From assembly GCA_963518845.1 (NCBI GenBank), contig CAUQKV010000032.1:1-17227 (forward strand): 17,227 nt of DNA, given 5' to 3'. A program made the position numbers and the translations under genes. Numbering within the stretch: the stretch's first letter is position 1; each line of letters begins with the position of its first letter. Below, piece after piece: positions 6,972 through 14,557 of this stretch. The notes below the pieces were generated by a model. That model saw nothing but the letters and a program-made list of their open reading frames with translations, had not been told where the DNA came from and ran no database searches. Source of the DNA: JABCPE02 sp963518845 (lineage in GTDB: Bacteria > Bacteroidota > Bacteroidia > Flavobacteriales > Weeksellaceae).

Positions 6972-8429
6972 TTATTTTATAAATATACTGTCTATTATGT
7001 CATGAAGTTCATCCAACTCATCATTTTTCTCACGATAGTGTAATATTACATATTGTTTTGGATTGGGATTCCTATTCAGAGCAACTAAATCATTCAGAGT
7101 TTCTATTTCATTTCTAAAAAGTTTATTCAGGGATTCCTGATCTATCTCTGTAGTATCATAACCTTTCATTGAACCACCTCGTGTGAATTTTATTTGTTCT
7201 ACGGTTTCTAGCCCTTTATCCTTAGCGGCTTCTACCATTTCGTTTATGACATCATCTATCATTTCGGTAATCTGGTCGCTCATATATGGAGTAATTACCT
7301 TTACAATAAAATCCAAAGGCAGAAAAGGAATTGGGATGGTCTCAGGTCTTTCGCCAGACATATATTGAAACAAATCTACAAAGTCAAAGACTTTCAGGAG
7401 TTCTTTAGAGGCTTTGGCTACCTTATTCAGGGCGCCCACATCTTTAAAGTAATCCAGCTGGCTTATGCCTTTGGTCGTTACCACCTGCCCCTGCTTTCTG
7501 TATCCAAAATTAGCAGCCTTGGTTACTGTATACATCTCTCCTTTGTTGTCATAAATAGGCTGGGTATAGATTCTTTTGCTAAACATTATTTTTCCTGAGT
7601 TACTTACCAATTTGCCTTTTCTCAGCTGTCTAACAGCGATGGTATGTCTTAGTTTGTCGCTATACTTGCCAAGCTTGTCCAATGCTTCATCCTTTACAAC
7701 ATCTTGGATTTCACCCAATACTCTTTCTATTTTGGGTGAGTTTTTTCCTTCAAAACCAACTCCAGCAGAAAATACTATAATATCTCCATCTGAAGTCCTG
7801 ATTTCAGGAAAATTATACCCCGAATGGGCAGGTTTTAGGAATAGATTTCTTCTCGATGAGAATACTTTTAGATGTAATTCATTTGCACAAATCCAGTCTT
7901 CATTTTTATATTCCCATCGCCAGTGCAAGTCTAAATACCCCATATCCTTTTCTATCATTTTCTTCTTCCATAAAATATCAAGGAATAGCTCTATTGTTAT
8001 TCTTTTTTTCTCGCCTACTTTTCTTACAGTTCCTTTTTTTATAACTTCTTTTTCATTAAAATCATTACTATCAGGATTAAGTACATCTATCATAAAAAGT
8101 TTTTCCCTATTATAGAGGTGAAATATTATCTCTGTATTATCAGGAATATCATCATCTACATTTAGCTGGAAATATACTACTTTGTCTAAGTTTGTTTTGT
8201 TTTCTTTTATAATTTTTTCTCCTTTATAGTCATAGCTCCACCATCCTGAGGGAAAATCTAACTTCTCAGTATAATTATACTGCCCCATTGATATTCCCTG
8301 TTCTTTACCATCCAAAATAATTCTTTTTTGTGAGGACAGCATAACATCTTTTTCTGTAGCTATAATTTCCATCTGATTTTTTGAAAACCATTTGGATTTT
8401 CCTCCTATGATTCTTGTGATCGTTCCCAT
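6972..8429 (-). CDS. T6SS effector of unknown activity (GWWS-domain protein)
   Basis: A 485-residue predicted effector with a toxin region I do not recognise. Residues 1-50 carry a shortened octad-like module ending GISMGQ. Residues 62-106 have GWWSYDYKGEKIIKE...VVYFQLNVDDDIP, the same domain as in the lipase-like effector, followed by WKKKM...LHWRWEY. From about 200 on, the sequence is unlike its neighbours: IIVFSAGVGFEG, RIYTQPIYDNKGEMYTVTK and a mildly hydrophobic ETIPIPFLPLDFIVKVI. It then has an acidic helical stretch (MIDDVINEMVEAAKDKG) and a charged C-terminus (EKNDELDELHDI). No HExxH, GxSxG or other obvious catalytic signature is visible. It follows a VgrG tail by two bases and precedes two lipoprotein copies, which argues for a periplasmic target. 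Pore formation or a new enzymatic fold are both open. Confidence 0.65.
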   Translation of the reverse strand: MGTITRIIGGKSKWFSKNQMEIIATEKDVMLSSQKRIILDGKEQGISMGQYNYTEKLDFPSGWWSYDYKGEKIIKENKTNLDKVVYFQLNVDDDIPDNTEIIFHLYNREKLFMIDVLNPDSNDFNEKEVIKKGTVRKVGEKKRITIELFLDILWKKKMIEKDMGYLDLHWRWEYKNEDWICANELHLKVFSSRRNLFLKPAHSGYNFPEIRTSDGDIIVFSAGVGFEGKNSPKIERVLGEIQDVVKDEALDKLGKYSDKLRHTIAVRQLRKGKLVSNSGKIMFSKRIYTQPIYDNKGEMYTVTKAANFGYRKQGQVVTTKGISQLDYFKDVGALNKVAKASKELLKVFDFVDLFQYMSGERPETIPIPFLPLDFIVKVITPYMSDQITEMIDDVINEMVEAAKDKGLETVEQIKFTRGGSMKGYDTTEIDQESLNKLFRNEIETLNDLVALNRNPNPKQYVILHYREKNDELDELHDIIDSIFIK

Positions 8430-8431
8430 AA

Positions 8432-8851
8432 TTAATAGTTTATACTTTTTTCTCCACTATTGGTAATCACCTGACCCTTTCCTTGTATTTTAATATCTTC
8501 ATCTGTGGATTGTTTATCTATACCATTAGCCACTTCCTTTATGTTATTTGCCGTTGAATTTCTTTCTCCCTCTGCTATTTCGGTGATGTTTGCAGCAGTC
8601 AGGGTGTAGTTCATCACGGCGTTTTGGCTGATGGCTCCGCCTGCAAAAACATTATAACTCATTCCTGCTGAAGCGCTGATGTTCATTCCAGCGGTTGTAG
8701 TAATGTTCTGACCAGCACTGATGTTGATATTCTGTCCTGCTGTAAAGCTGATGTTTTTTGGTGCAGAGACTTTGATATTCCCCTGTCCGTCCATATGATA
8801 GGTGTTTCTGGGGTCTTCTATTAAAATGCTTCCCTCCGAATTTTCTAACAA
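8432..8851 (-). CDS. orphan VgrG C-terminal fragment, type A
   Basis: A 139-codon VgrG piece starting around SEGSILIEDPRN. The only usable start is a TTG (8851) with no convincing ribosome binding site; the frame is open back to the stop codon of the preceding lipoprotein (8873-8875). It has the same octads as the copy at 11423, with SG replaced by R through a 3-base deletion. It then continues with MSYNVFAGGAISQNAVMNY, shared with the edge copy at 16989-17227. The end is divergent (QGKGQVITNSGEKSINY) but keeps NSGEK. It is thus a mosaic between two other copies. It stops two bases before the 485-residue effector, so it may be the docking platform for that effector if translated, or a recombination arm if not. 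Confidence 0.72.
   Translation of the reverse strand: MLENSEGSILIEDPRNTYHMDGQGNIKVSAPKNISFTAGQNINISAGQNITTTAGMNISASAGMSYNVFAGGAISQNAVMNYTLTAANITEIAEGERNSTANNIKEVANGIDKQSTDEDIKIQGKGQVITNSGEKSINY
8561..8673. repeat. dispersed VgrG repeat, type A middle part (module 4 copy)
   Basis: Partner of 17115-17227. Adjacent to the segment shared with 11230-11413, making the fragment at 8432-8851 a mosaic of two other copies. Confidence 0.85.
8661..8841. repeat. dispersed VgrG repeat, type A 5' arm (copy at 8.7 kb)
   Basis: These 181 bases match 11230-11413 with about eight substitutions and one 3-base deletion by my hand alignment. It covers the SEGSILI to GMNISASAGM coding part of the orphan VgrG pieces. 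The length and identity are enough to serve as a homologous recombination substrate. Confidence 0.85.
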
Positions 8852-8872
8852 TATTTTTTTAATCTTCCTATT

Positions 8873-9469
8873 TTAATAATAATCCTTTCCAACATGGTCT
8901 ACTTCTTTACATTTAGTACGGGACTTTATTTCTCCTGTTTTTCCATCTATAATGAGGGTAAAATCCTCTTCACTATCTTCAGCAGTGCAATACAATCCTA
9001 ATGTATAGCTGGCCATTCCATTATTATCCACACCTCTTGATAAAAACCTTACATAGTATGGATTCATAATATCTATATTATATTCTTTTGCCATTTTCTT
9101 AGCTAATTTTTTTATAGAGAATGGAAAATGTTCATCGTAATTAATCTTCTTAACGATATTTCCTTTAGTATCATATTCCCTCCACATACCTATACTACAT
9201 CCATAAAAGTCTTTTCCTCCACCTATATATTTCTTGGTTTGTATTTCATATTTCCTATAGATTGTGTATGGGCTGTTTTTCTTTATGATAGTTTCCATGT
9301 AGTAGTTTTTCATGTTTTGCTGCAATACATAGGTACTGTCTTTTGTGTAAAATTCCTTTCCAGGCCCATATACTGATTGTTGAAATTTTTCATCAACATC
9401 AATATATCTGTTTTTAGTAACACATTGTATTAAAATACAATAGATTATAATATAGATTATTGTTTTCAT
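8873..9469 (-). CDS. lipoprotein, candidate immunity to the metallopeptidase effector
   Basis: A 198-residue protein starting with a hydrophobic signal (MKTIIYIIIYCILIQC). Cys16 is a plausible lipidation site, though Gln before it is unusual for a lipobox. The remainder is a soluble beta-rich domain. Features include WREYDTKGNIVKKINYDEH (a toxin-like repeat phrase found in many MORN-like Bacteroidota proteins) and a C-terminal FTLIIDGKTGEIKSRTK that resembles a PepSY/cystatin-like strand pair. Such folds often act as peptidase inhibitors, which would suit an antagonist of the adjoining metallopeptidase; this is inference. The start overlaps the effector stop as ATGA. After its TAA the same frame runs eight codons into the next VgrG fragment. 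Confidence 0.65.
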   Translation of the reverse strand: MKTIIYIIIYCILIQCVTKNRYIDVDEKFQQSVYGPGKEFYTKDSTYVLQQNMKNYYMETIIKKNSPYTIYRKYEIQTKKYIGGGKDFYGCSIGMWREYDTKGNIVKKINYDEHFPFSIKKLAKKMAKEYNIDIMNPYYVRFLSRGVDNNGMASYTLGLYCTAEDSEEDFTLIIDGKTGEIKSRTKCKEVDHVGKDYY

Positions 9470-10989
9470 TTTATTTTATCATTTATTAATTTCCATTGCC
9501 AATACCATAAATGATAATTATTATCACTTATCTGTTTCTCTGTTGGTTTTCTGAAGGTAATACGATAGTAATAATCCATAATATTATTAGTTGCCCCCAT
9601 TCTATATAGATAGTGAGCATTTTTGTAATATTCTGGATTTTCCTTCTTCATATTTTCATCATCTGTACTCTTAAAAGTATGTACAAGTCCCATACAGTGT
9701 AATACTTCATGAGTAATAATTGTATCTATACGCCCTCTATTAGGGAAAATCATGGCACTTTTCTCCCCGATTTCAGAAATTCCTTTTTCTGTCATATCAT
9801 AAAGGGTTTTTCCCATACTAAATACTCCTAAAAAAGGCTCATTATTAAATATTTTTTCTACTCTCTCATTTATAAATCTATTATAAAGTTCTACTGATAT
9901 TTTTTTGTCCTGAAATAGTTTTGGATTTATAAAACCATCTTTTATGTAAGAGCCATTTTCCTGAAACTCTTTTACATCAGATAAATCCAAAATAAAGTTA
10001 TCTTTTTCATTATACCTTTCTATAATATTAGGAACTATCAATGCCTGCCCTAAAACTTGTGCCAATTTGACTTTTTCTGTTTCAAAAAAATTCCCTTCAT
10101 GCTTTTTATTTTTTATATCTAATGTTACCCTTACCAGAGCAATATTTACATGCTTTCTATGCTTTTTATCATTAGGTAATATAATGATTTTTCCAGCTAA
10201 TTTTTTAGGGTAGGCAGGAGGAAGAGATCTATCAGGACCAAAAGGAATTGTATATGCACGAATTTCTTGAGGTTCAGAAAAATCTTTTAAACAAGTAACT
10301 GTTAACATTACGGGAATGATATTTTTTCCATAATTACTTAATCTTCCGATATAATCATTAGATAATTCAAAAAGTTCTTTATTATATTCTAATCTAAATC
10401 CATAAATCTGTTCCCAAGATTCATCTGCCTCTTTCTTAAACTTCTCCACCAAAGAAAATAGTCTTAATTTCATTTGATATCTCGGTTTAAGATTCTCAGG
10501 TAAATGTGTCATCTTTTTTACAAATTCTTTTGAAAAAAGAGTTACATACGGTACATAATATAATTTATGAAATTCATTTTCCCCTTCATTTTCATTGGTA
10601 TAGGAACTCCATTCTATAGGTATTGCTTGATATTCTTTCTTTAATTCTTCAAAAGCTCTTTCAGTATTTATATATTCCTCCATCGAAGAAGTTCTACCAC
10701 CTACCAAAGAATCTTTCAGTTTATTTTGTAGAAAGGTAGTATTGGGAAAGGCATCATAACCAAATTCTCCTAAATATTCAACCAGTGGCTCAAAATATAG
10801 AACAGCCCCTCCTTCTATTCTCTCATTTTTAGGGAAAGGCTTAGGCTGCCCGAAACTAATTCCTTTTTCTTTTCCTATTTCTACGATGCTCTGCATTGAA
10901 GTTTCTATTATATTACTCGCAGAGTAAATAGAAATATCGCCTTTTACGCGTTCGGTTATTTTACCTTTTACAATTCTTGTTCTGCTCAT
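9466..10989 (-). CDS. T6SS effector, metzincin-type zinc metallopeptidase
   Basis: A 507-residue predicted effector. Residues 1-48 are the octad-patterned N-terminal module (KGKITERV, KGDISIYS, ASNIIETS) shared with neighbouring effectors. The C-terminal part has the extended zinc motif HEVLHCMGLVH (His427, Glu428, His431, His437) and, about 33 residues on, NIMDYYY (469-475), which fits the Met-turn of metzincins. The middle region (about 60-400) has no family I recognise. The protein should cut a protein or peptide substrate in the target cell; the substrate is unknown. It starts two bases after the VgrG tail stop, and its stop overlaps the following lipoprotein start (ATGA), so tail, toxin and immunity are translationally linked. 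Metalloprotease effectors are uncommon among described T6SS toxins. Confidence 0.8.
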   Translation of the reverse strand: MSRTRIVKGKITERVKGDISIYSASNIIETSMQSIVEIGKEKGISFGQPKPFPKNERIEGGAVLYFEPLVEYLGEFGYDAFPNTTFLQNKLKDSLVGGRTSSMEEYINTERAFEELKKEYQAIPIEWSSYTNENEGENEFHKLYYVPYVTLFSKEFVKKMTHLPENLKPRYQMKLRLFSLVEKFKKEADESWEQIYGFRLEYNKELFELSNDYIGRLSNYGKNIIPVMLTVTCLKDFSEPQEIRAYTIPFGPDRSLPPAYPKKLAGKIIILPNDKKHRKHVNIALVRVTLDIKNKKHEGNFFETEKVKLAQVLGQALIVPNIIERYNEKDNFILDLSDVKEFQENGSYIKDGFINPKLFQDKKISVELYNRFINERVEKIFNNEPFLGVFSMGKTLYDMTEKGISEIGEKSAMIFPNRGRIDTIITHEVLHCMGLVHTFKSTDDENMKKENPEYYKNAHYLYRMGATNNIMDYYYRITFRKPTEKQISDNNYHLWYWQWKLINDKIK

Positions 10990-11025
10990 TTTTAAAACAA
11001 TTTAGATTTTTCACCACTGTTATTT
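10985..11025. repeat. VgrG tail 3' boundary repeat (module 3 copy)
   Basis: Partner of 14138-14178, ending at the ATG of the metallopeptidase effector. A more diverged version (NNSGEKTKLF, stop, two bases, ATG) lies at the edge copy around 16984-17015. Confidence 0.85.
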
Positions 11026-11423
11026 TGGATTTCTTTTTCTGCACTTCTGCTGATGATTGTTTCGGAAAAATATTCTATTCCGCCATCATTATTCACAGTT
11101 GTTTTGCCCTTCATTACTTCATTATGGACATCTCCTTCGATAAGTTCAGTCAGAGTTCCACTGATAAAATGATTTACATTTCCAGCCACTGTGCTTACGA
11201 AATTCACGCCAACTATCTGGGTGTAATTCATTCCCGCTGAAGCACTGATGTTCATTCCAGCAGTTGTGGTAATATTCTGCCCAGCACTGATGTTGATATT
11301 CTGTCCTGCTGTAAAGCTGATATTTTTCGGTGCAGAGACTTTGATATTCCCCTGTCCGTCCATATGATAGGTGTTTCCGCTGGGGTCTTCTATTAAAATG
11401 CTTCCCTCCGAATCATTGAACAC
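10992..11423 (-). CDS. orphan VgrG C-terminal fragment, type A
   Basis: A 143-codon piece of VgrG beginning near SEGSILIEDPSGN. The only start at the open edge is GTG (11423), two codons after an in-frame TAA, with no clear ribosome binding site. It therefore looks cut from a longer gene rather than built as one. It carries clear gp5-like octads with Gly-x-Asn at each turn (GQNINISA, GQNITTTA, GMNISASA), then GTLTELIE, GDVHNEVM, KGKTTVNN, and ends NNSGEKSKLF. Known VgrG C-terminal beta-prisms bind or carry effectors. The stop is followed after two bases by the ATG of the metallopeptidase effector. Its 5' part is about 95% identical in DNA to 8661-8841, and its last 40 bases match the end of the type-B fragment at 14138-14178. 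Translation is uncertain. Confidence 0.75.
   Translation of the reverse strand: MFNDSEGSILIEDPSGNTYHMDGQGNIKVSAPKNISFTAGQNINISAGQNITTTAGMNISASAGMNYTQIVGVNFVSTVAGNVNHFISGTLTELIEGDVHNEVMKGKTTVNNDGGIEYFSETIISRSAEKEIQNNSGEKSKLF
11230..11413. repeat. dispersed VgrG repeat, type A 5' arm (copy at 11.3 kb)
   Basis: Partner of 8661-8841. Homology on the gene's 5' side stops at the SEG codons, right where the preceding immunity-gene sequence begins, which defines a cassette boundary. Confidence 0.85.
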
Positions 11424-11453
11424 ACATTAATGCAGAATTATTTTATACAAAGA

Positions 11454-12500
11454 TTATATCTGAAATTTTATATTACTATCCCCATACACCCTTATGCTCT
11501 CCACCTCCAATGGCTCATCATTAAGAAAAACTTCTATCTTATTATCTTTGTTAATATGAAAGCGGATATCGTTTTTAGTTTTGCCTTTCTCTTTGAGTAT
11601 CTTGTCCATTTTATCCCATTTGAAAAATACACGACCTTCATACTGCGCGCCTCCCACTCTCCAAAACAAATCTATTTCATTTGGTATTGCGCGTTTAATG
11701 TATTCCGCTTTCAGAATATAGGGCTGTAATAAATATTCCCGTTCCCCATTATAGTAATGACTTCCATATTCTAAAATAAAAAAACTATCATTATCTGAAC
11801 TAAATACAGGACGCCATTCATATTTATTGCGGTAGTTTTCCCATTCCTCAGGAGAAGCATTGGGAAGATATAGTTTGTTTCTCATTTTTTCTCTACTCAT
11901 ATTCCAATACTCAAAACGCTCTTCTTCATATTTTTCCTCATCTTCTACTTCCTCCGCTTGGAATTTTCCTATTTCTATCCTAGCACCGCCGTCATATCCT
12001 ATCCAGACCACCACCATACCTTTAGGAGCAAATCCAAAAACGAGATGAGTCATACTGCTATAGGGGTTTTCATATGCGGAGAACACCATTCTCTCATCTG
12101 TTACAATATATGGTTTTAGCGGTTCTTTATGACTCCTTACATAGCTTATTGCATAGGCTCTGCTTACTAGATCTTTCAGCTTCTCTACAGGAAATTCTGC
12201 TTTCAGATGATAGAACTTATCTTCATAAGTAGCATAATACACTATATCTGCTCCTATAGGAGTGCCGTACTGTTCGGTAAACATTGCTCCAGAGTCTCCC
12301 CATCTTCCAGAGGTACTGCCGTAGGGTAGAGAGGCTCTTCTGCCTTCTAAAGTGATGATACTATCACGGATAGGGGTTACCTGATATTCATTACTCGGGT
12401 GGCAGATTTCTACATAATACATAGGCATTGGTTTTTTCTTTTGGCAGCTGATAAGCTGCATTATACATAATAAACTGATTAATAATACATTGTTTCTCAT
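11454..12500 (-). CDS. DUF2931 family lipoprotein, candidate immunity to DUF2235 effector
   Basis: A lipoprotein of about 348 residues. I start it at the ATG giving MRNNVLLISLLCIMQLISC, a compact signal peptide with lipobox LISC. An ATG four codons upstream (12512), overlapping the effector stop, is also possible. The DUF2931 pattern is visible: an early YYVEI strand, GADIVYYATYEDKFYHLKA, and the hydrophobic core FAPKGMVVVWIG followed by IEIGKFQAEE. The second DUF2931 protein (3587-4729) has the same core as LAPGGVVVVWVE and IEIGRFQAEK. Anchoring in the outer or inner membrane facing the periplasm fits protection against phospholipases. DUF2931 genes occurring beside both DUF2235 genes here supports a toxin-immunity pairing; the inhibitory role is inferred. 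Confidence 0.8.
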   Translation of the reverse strand: MRNNVLLISLLCIMQLISCQKKKPMPMYYVEICHPSNEYQVTPIRDSIITLEGRRASLPYGSTSGRWGDSGAMFTEQYGTPIGADIVYYATYEDKFYHLKAEFPVEKLKDLVSRAYAISYVRSHKEPLKPYIVTDERMVFSAYENPYSSMTHLVFGFAPKGMVVVWIGYDGGARIEIGKFQAEEVEDEEKYEEERFEYWNMSREKMRNKLYLPNASPEEWENYRNKYEWRPVFSSDNDSFFILEYGSHYYNGEREYLLQPYILKAEYIKRAIPNEIDLFWRVGGAQYEGRVFFKWDKMDKILKEKGKTKNDIRFHINKDNKIEVFLNDEPLEVESIRVYGDSNIKFQI

Positions 12501-12504
12501 TTTT

Positions 12505-14142
12505 CTATCCATCTAAATTGGTTCTTGTCCGCTCTGTATATGGCAAAGGCTTGTCTACTCTTGCCCCCATTCCTGTTTTATAACCATTGGCTGACCAATG
12601 TAAGTATTTATTCCTTAACTCTTTCAAATGCTCTGTATCAATAAAACTAGTGTAAGGCACAGCCCATAATCCTGTTAAATAATCTTCTTCCTTAACAGCC
12701 TCTCCTTTATTAATATGGTATATATAGCTGTTTCTTAGACTATGACAAATATGAAGATAACGAGAAAGGCTCGTATTAATAACCTCTATAAAAGGGTCTG
12801 TAATCTGAAATCGTTCTATCATTGAAGTTTGATAAATGACATCAAACTGCTCAGAATATTCTATCATTTTTAGTAAAGGTATTCTGCTGTAATGATTGGA
12901 CAATACTCTTCTTCCGATAAGATAATATGTTCTGATAGGATATCCATCTTCATTCACTGTTATTTTCTTGATTTCTATTTCTTTCTTATCATCTTTATAC
13001 CACCCTTCTTCTATGAGGATTTTTTTATATTTCTCACAATTTTCCTTTGTTCCTTTATAGATGAGAACATTTTCCCTAACATTATTCTTGTATCCTCCTC
13101 CAATATCTGAATGCACACCAGGGAGGATAAGGTCTATACCTGTGATACCTGATTTTTTAACATTTGTCAAGCTAAAATTCTCTCTAAACTCCTCTTGGGT
13201 AGCGAATTGGACCACCGCTCTACAATTTTTCACTGCGTCTAAGTGTAATTGCTCGGAGTCATTTTTAACAAACCAATTTCCCCTGTGGTTTAGTCCATAA
13301 GAAGCTACAGTGTCATACAACCCAGCAAAATTAAATCGTATTTCCTTTACTTTTACTCCACTTTTTAATAGACATGCTCCAAAATAGCCATACCGATCCG
13401 TAAAATCTTTTTCATGTTTGTCTAAAAGGAAAAATGTTTCAGTTTTTGCTTCGTTTTCAGGGCGTTCATAGTCTTCAGGAGGAAGAACCCTCATATTATA
13501 GCGGTCAACTGTCATTACTAGTGCCGGTTTACTACAAATATGCATAAAATGTCTTGCTGCTGCCGCTCCTCTGCTGAAGCCAAAAACATTAATTTTTAAT
13601 ACAGATATTTCTTTGCCTTTATATTTTTTAGATAATACTTGAGCAGCTTTTATACAGCCTCTGGTTACTTTTGCTTTTATACCTCTATCACCTTCCCCCA
13701 TAGGAGAGCCTATATTATTAGGAATGATACCAAGCCACGAGAGGCTGTCCCGCTTACCGTCTACCGTACCTATTCCTTCTATATAAACTTTAACTTGTCT
13801 ATCAGCATTAGGGTCTACAGCATCATATCCTTTGGCTACATTAGAATAATCATTGGTATAGCTGTCATCATCTCCATTAGATAATGAGCTTTTTTCACCT
13901 AGTTGGGTATTGTTTTTATTATTCTGTGTCCCATCAAAAAAGAGATTTAGGACAACATCTATTTCGTTAGCTGGGCTGTCATTTTCGTTAATCTTATCGG
14001 GGGTGCCATAAGTGATGCCTGTTTCACTTGACACCTGAACACTCTTTTGGCTGCTGTACACAATGTTTCCCTTTGTGTAAACCTTGATATCTCCATTAAA
14101 ATGCTCTCTTATATCCCCCTCTACAAAATATTCTATACTCAT
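12505..14142 (-). CDS. T6SS effector, DUF2235 (Tle1-like) phospholipase
   Basis: A 545-residue protein of the DUF2235 alpha/beta-hydrolase family, which includes the Tle1-type T6SS phospholipase effectors that attack membrane phospholipids. Residues 1-47 are an octad-patterned module (EGDIREHF, NGDIKVYT, KGNIVYSS) shared with other effectors here. The hydrolase starts near residue 62 with VVLNLFFDGTQNNKNN and has IEGIGT (121-126). It has the nucleophile elbow VFGFSRGAAAARHF with Ser190, LYDTVASYG (275-283), and the family signature GVHSDIGGGY (342-351). All hallmark motifs are present, so the enzyme looks intact although the preceding VgrG piece is broken. Its ATG is two bases after the ancestral tail stop at 14145. 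The DUF2931 lipoprotein follows at once, probably as cognate immunity. Confidence 0.88.
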   Translation of the reverse strand: MSIEYFVEGDIREHFNGDIKVYTKGNIVYSSQKSVQVSSETGITYGTPDKINENDSPANEIDVVLNLFFDGTQNNKNNTQLGEKSSLSNGDDDSYTNDYSNVAKGYDAVDPNADRQVKVYIEGIGTVDGKRDSLSWLGIIPNNIGSPMGEGDRGIKAKVTRGCIKAAQVLSKKYKGKEISVLKINVFGFSRGAAAARHFMHICSKPALVMTVDRYNMRVLPPEDYERPENEAKTETFFLLDKHEKDFTDRYGYFGACLLKSGVKVKEIRFNFAGLYDTVASYGLNHRGNWFVKNDSEQLHLDAVKNCRAVVQFATQEEFRENFSLTNVKKSGITGIDLILPGVHSDIGGGYKNNVRENVLIYKGTKENCEKYKKILIEEGWYKDDKKEIEIKKITVNEDGYPIRTYYLIGRRVLSNHYSRIPLLKMIEYSEQFDVIYQTSMIERFQITDPFIEVINTSLSRYLHICHSLRNSYIYHINKGEAVKEEDYLTGLWAVPYTSFIDTEHLKELRNKYLHWSANGYKTGMGARVDKPLPYTERTRTNLDG

Positions 14143-14178
14143 TTCTAAAACAATTTAGATTTTTCACCACTGTTATTT
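14138..14178. repeat. VgrG tail 3' boundary repeat (module 2 copy)
   Basis: A 41-base stretch encoding NNSGEKSKLF, the stop and the effector start region; one mismatch to 10985-11025. It joins a type-B tail here but a type-A tail at 10985, so the 3' edge has been shared between tail types. Confidence 0.85.
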
Positions 14179-14550
14179 CTCATTTCCTTTTCTGAATGGT
14201 ATTCCTTGTCCTTCACTTATTGTTTCTATGCCCTTTAAACTCGTTATTTTTCTGTCTTTTTCTCCATATGTTTCCATATCTCCTTTAATGAAGTATGATA
14301 GTTTCCCCACCACATTGGTCATAAAGTCAGCACCTACATTCAGCAGGTTTACCAGCCCGATGCTTGTGGTTTTGTTCATGCTTATATTCTCAGAAGCGTT
14401 CATACCCACATTCGTAGTCATATTTTGAGAAACATTGATGTTTAGGTTTTTCGCATTGAGAGTCATTGTCTCTGGAGCTGTTATAGTGATGTTGCTTCCC
14501 TTGGTGTCCAGAAGTATTTCATTACCAGACTTATCTATGATTAGGATACT
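14145..14550 (-). pseudogene. orphan VgrG C-terminal fragment, type B, frameshifted
   Basis: A piece of VgrG beginning at SILIIDKSGNE, immediately after an in-frame TAA (14551-14553). In front of that TAA the frame still reads EDSS (to about 14565), so the TAA looks like a mutated Glu codon of an original EDSSESILI. The fragment continues through gp5-like octads (NLNINVSQ, NMTTNVGM) to YFIKGDMETYGEKDRK. The frame then ends at 14173 (FRKGNEK). Reading one base differently near 14210-14211 restores DKEYHSEKEMR followed by NNSGEKSKLF and a stop at 14145, matching the tails of the fragments at 10992 and 16989. The fragment is therefore decayed by one single-base indel and one nonsense change. An internal ATG (14466) could still start a shortened product. 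About 90% DNA identity to 5005-5150. Confidence 0.7.
14405..14550. repeat. dispersed VgrG repeat, type B 5' arm (copy at 14.5 kb)
   Basis: Partner of 5005-5150, exactly 9400 bases away. Weaker homology continues across the TAA into EDSS (to about 14565), showing that the stop lies inside the VgrG-derived sequence. Confidence 0.85.
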
Positions 14551-14557
14551 TTAACTA

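Noticed and set aside
7576..8115. A 179-codon plus-strand open frame
   Set aside because: It is antisense to the 485-residue effector, whose frame has the delivery domains and proper start; the plus frame gives low-complexity Ser/Phe/Leu sequence.
14200..14215. Programmed ribosomal frameshift at the end of the module 2 VgrG tail
   Set aside because: No slippery heptamer or following stem is evident; a simple single-base indel in a decaying fragment explains it better.
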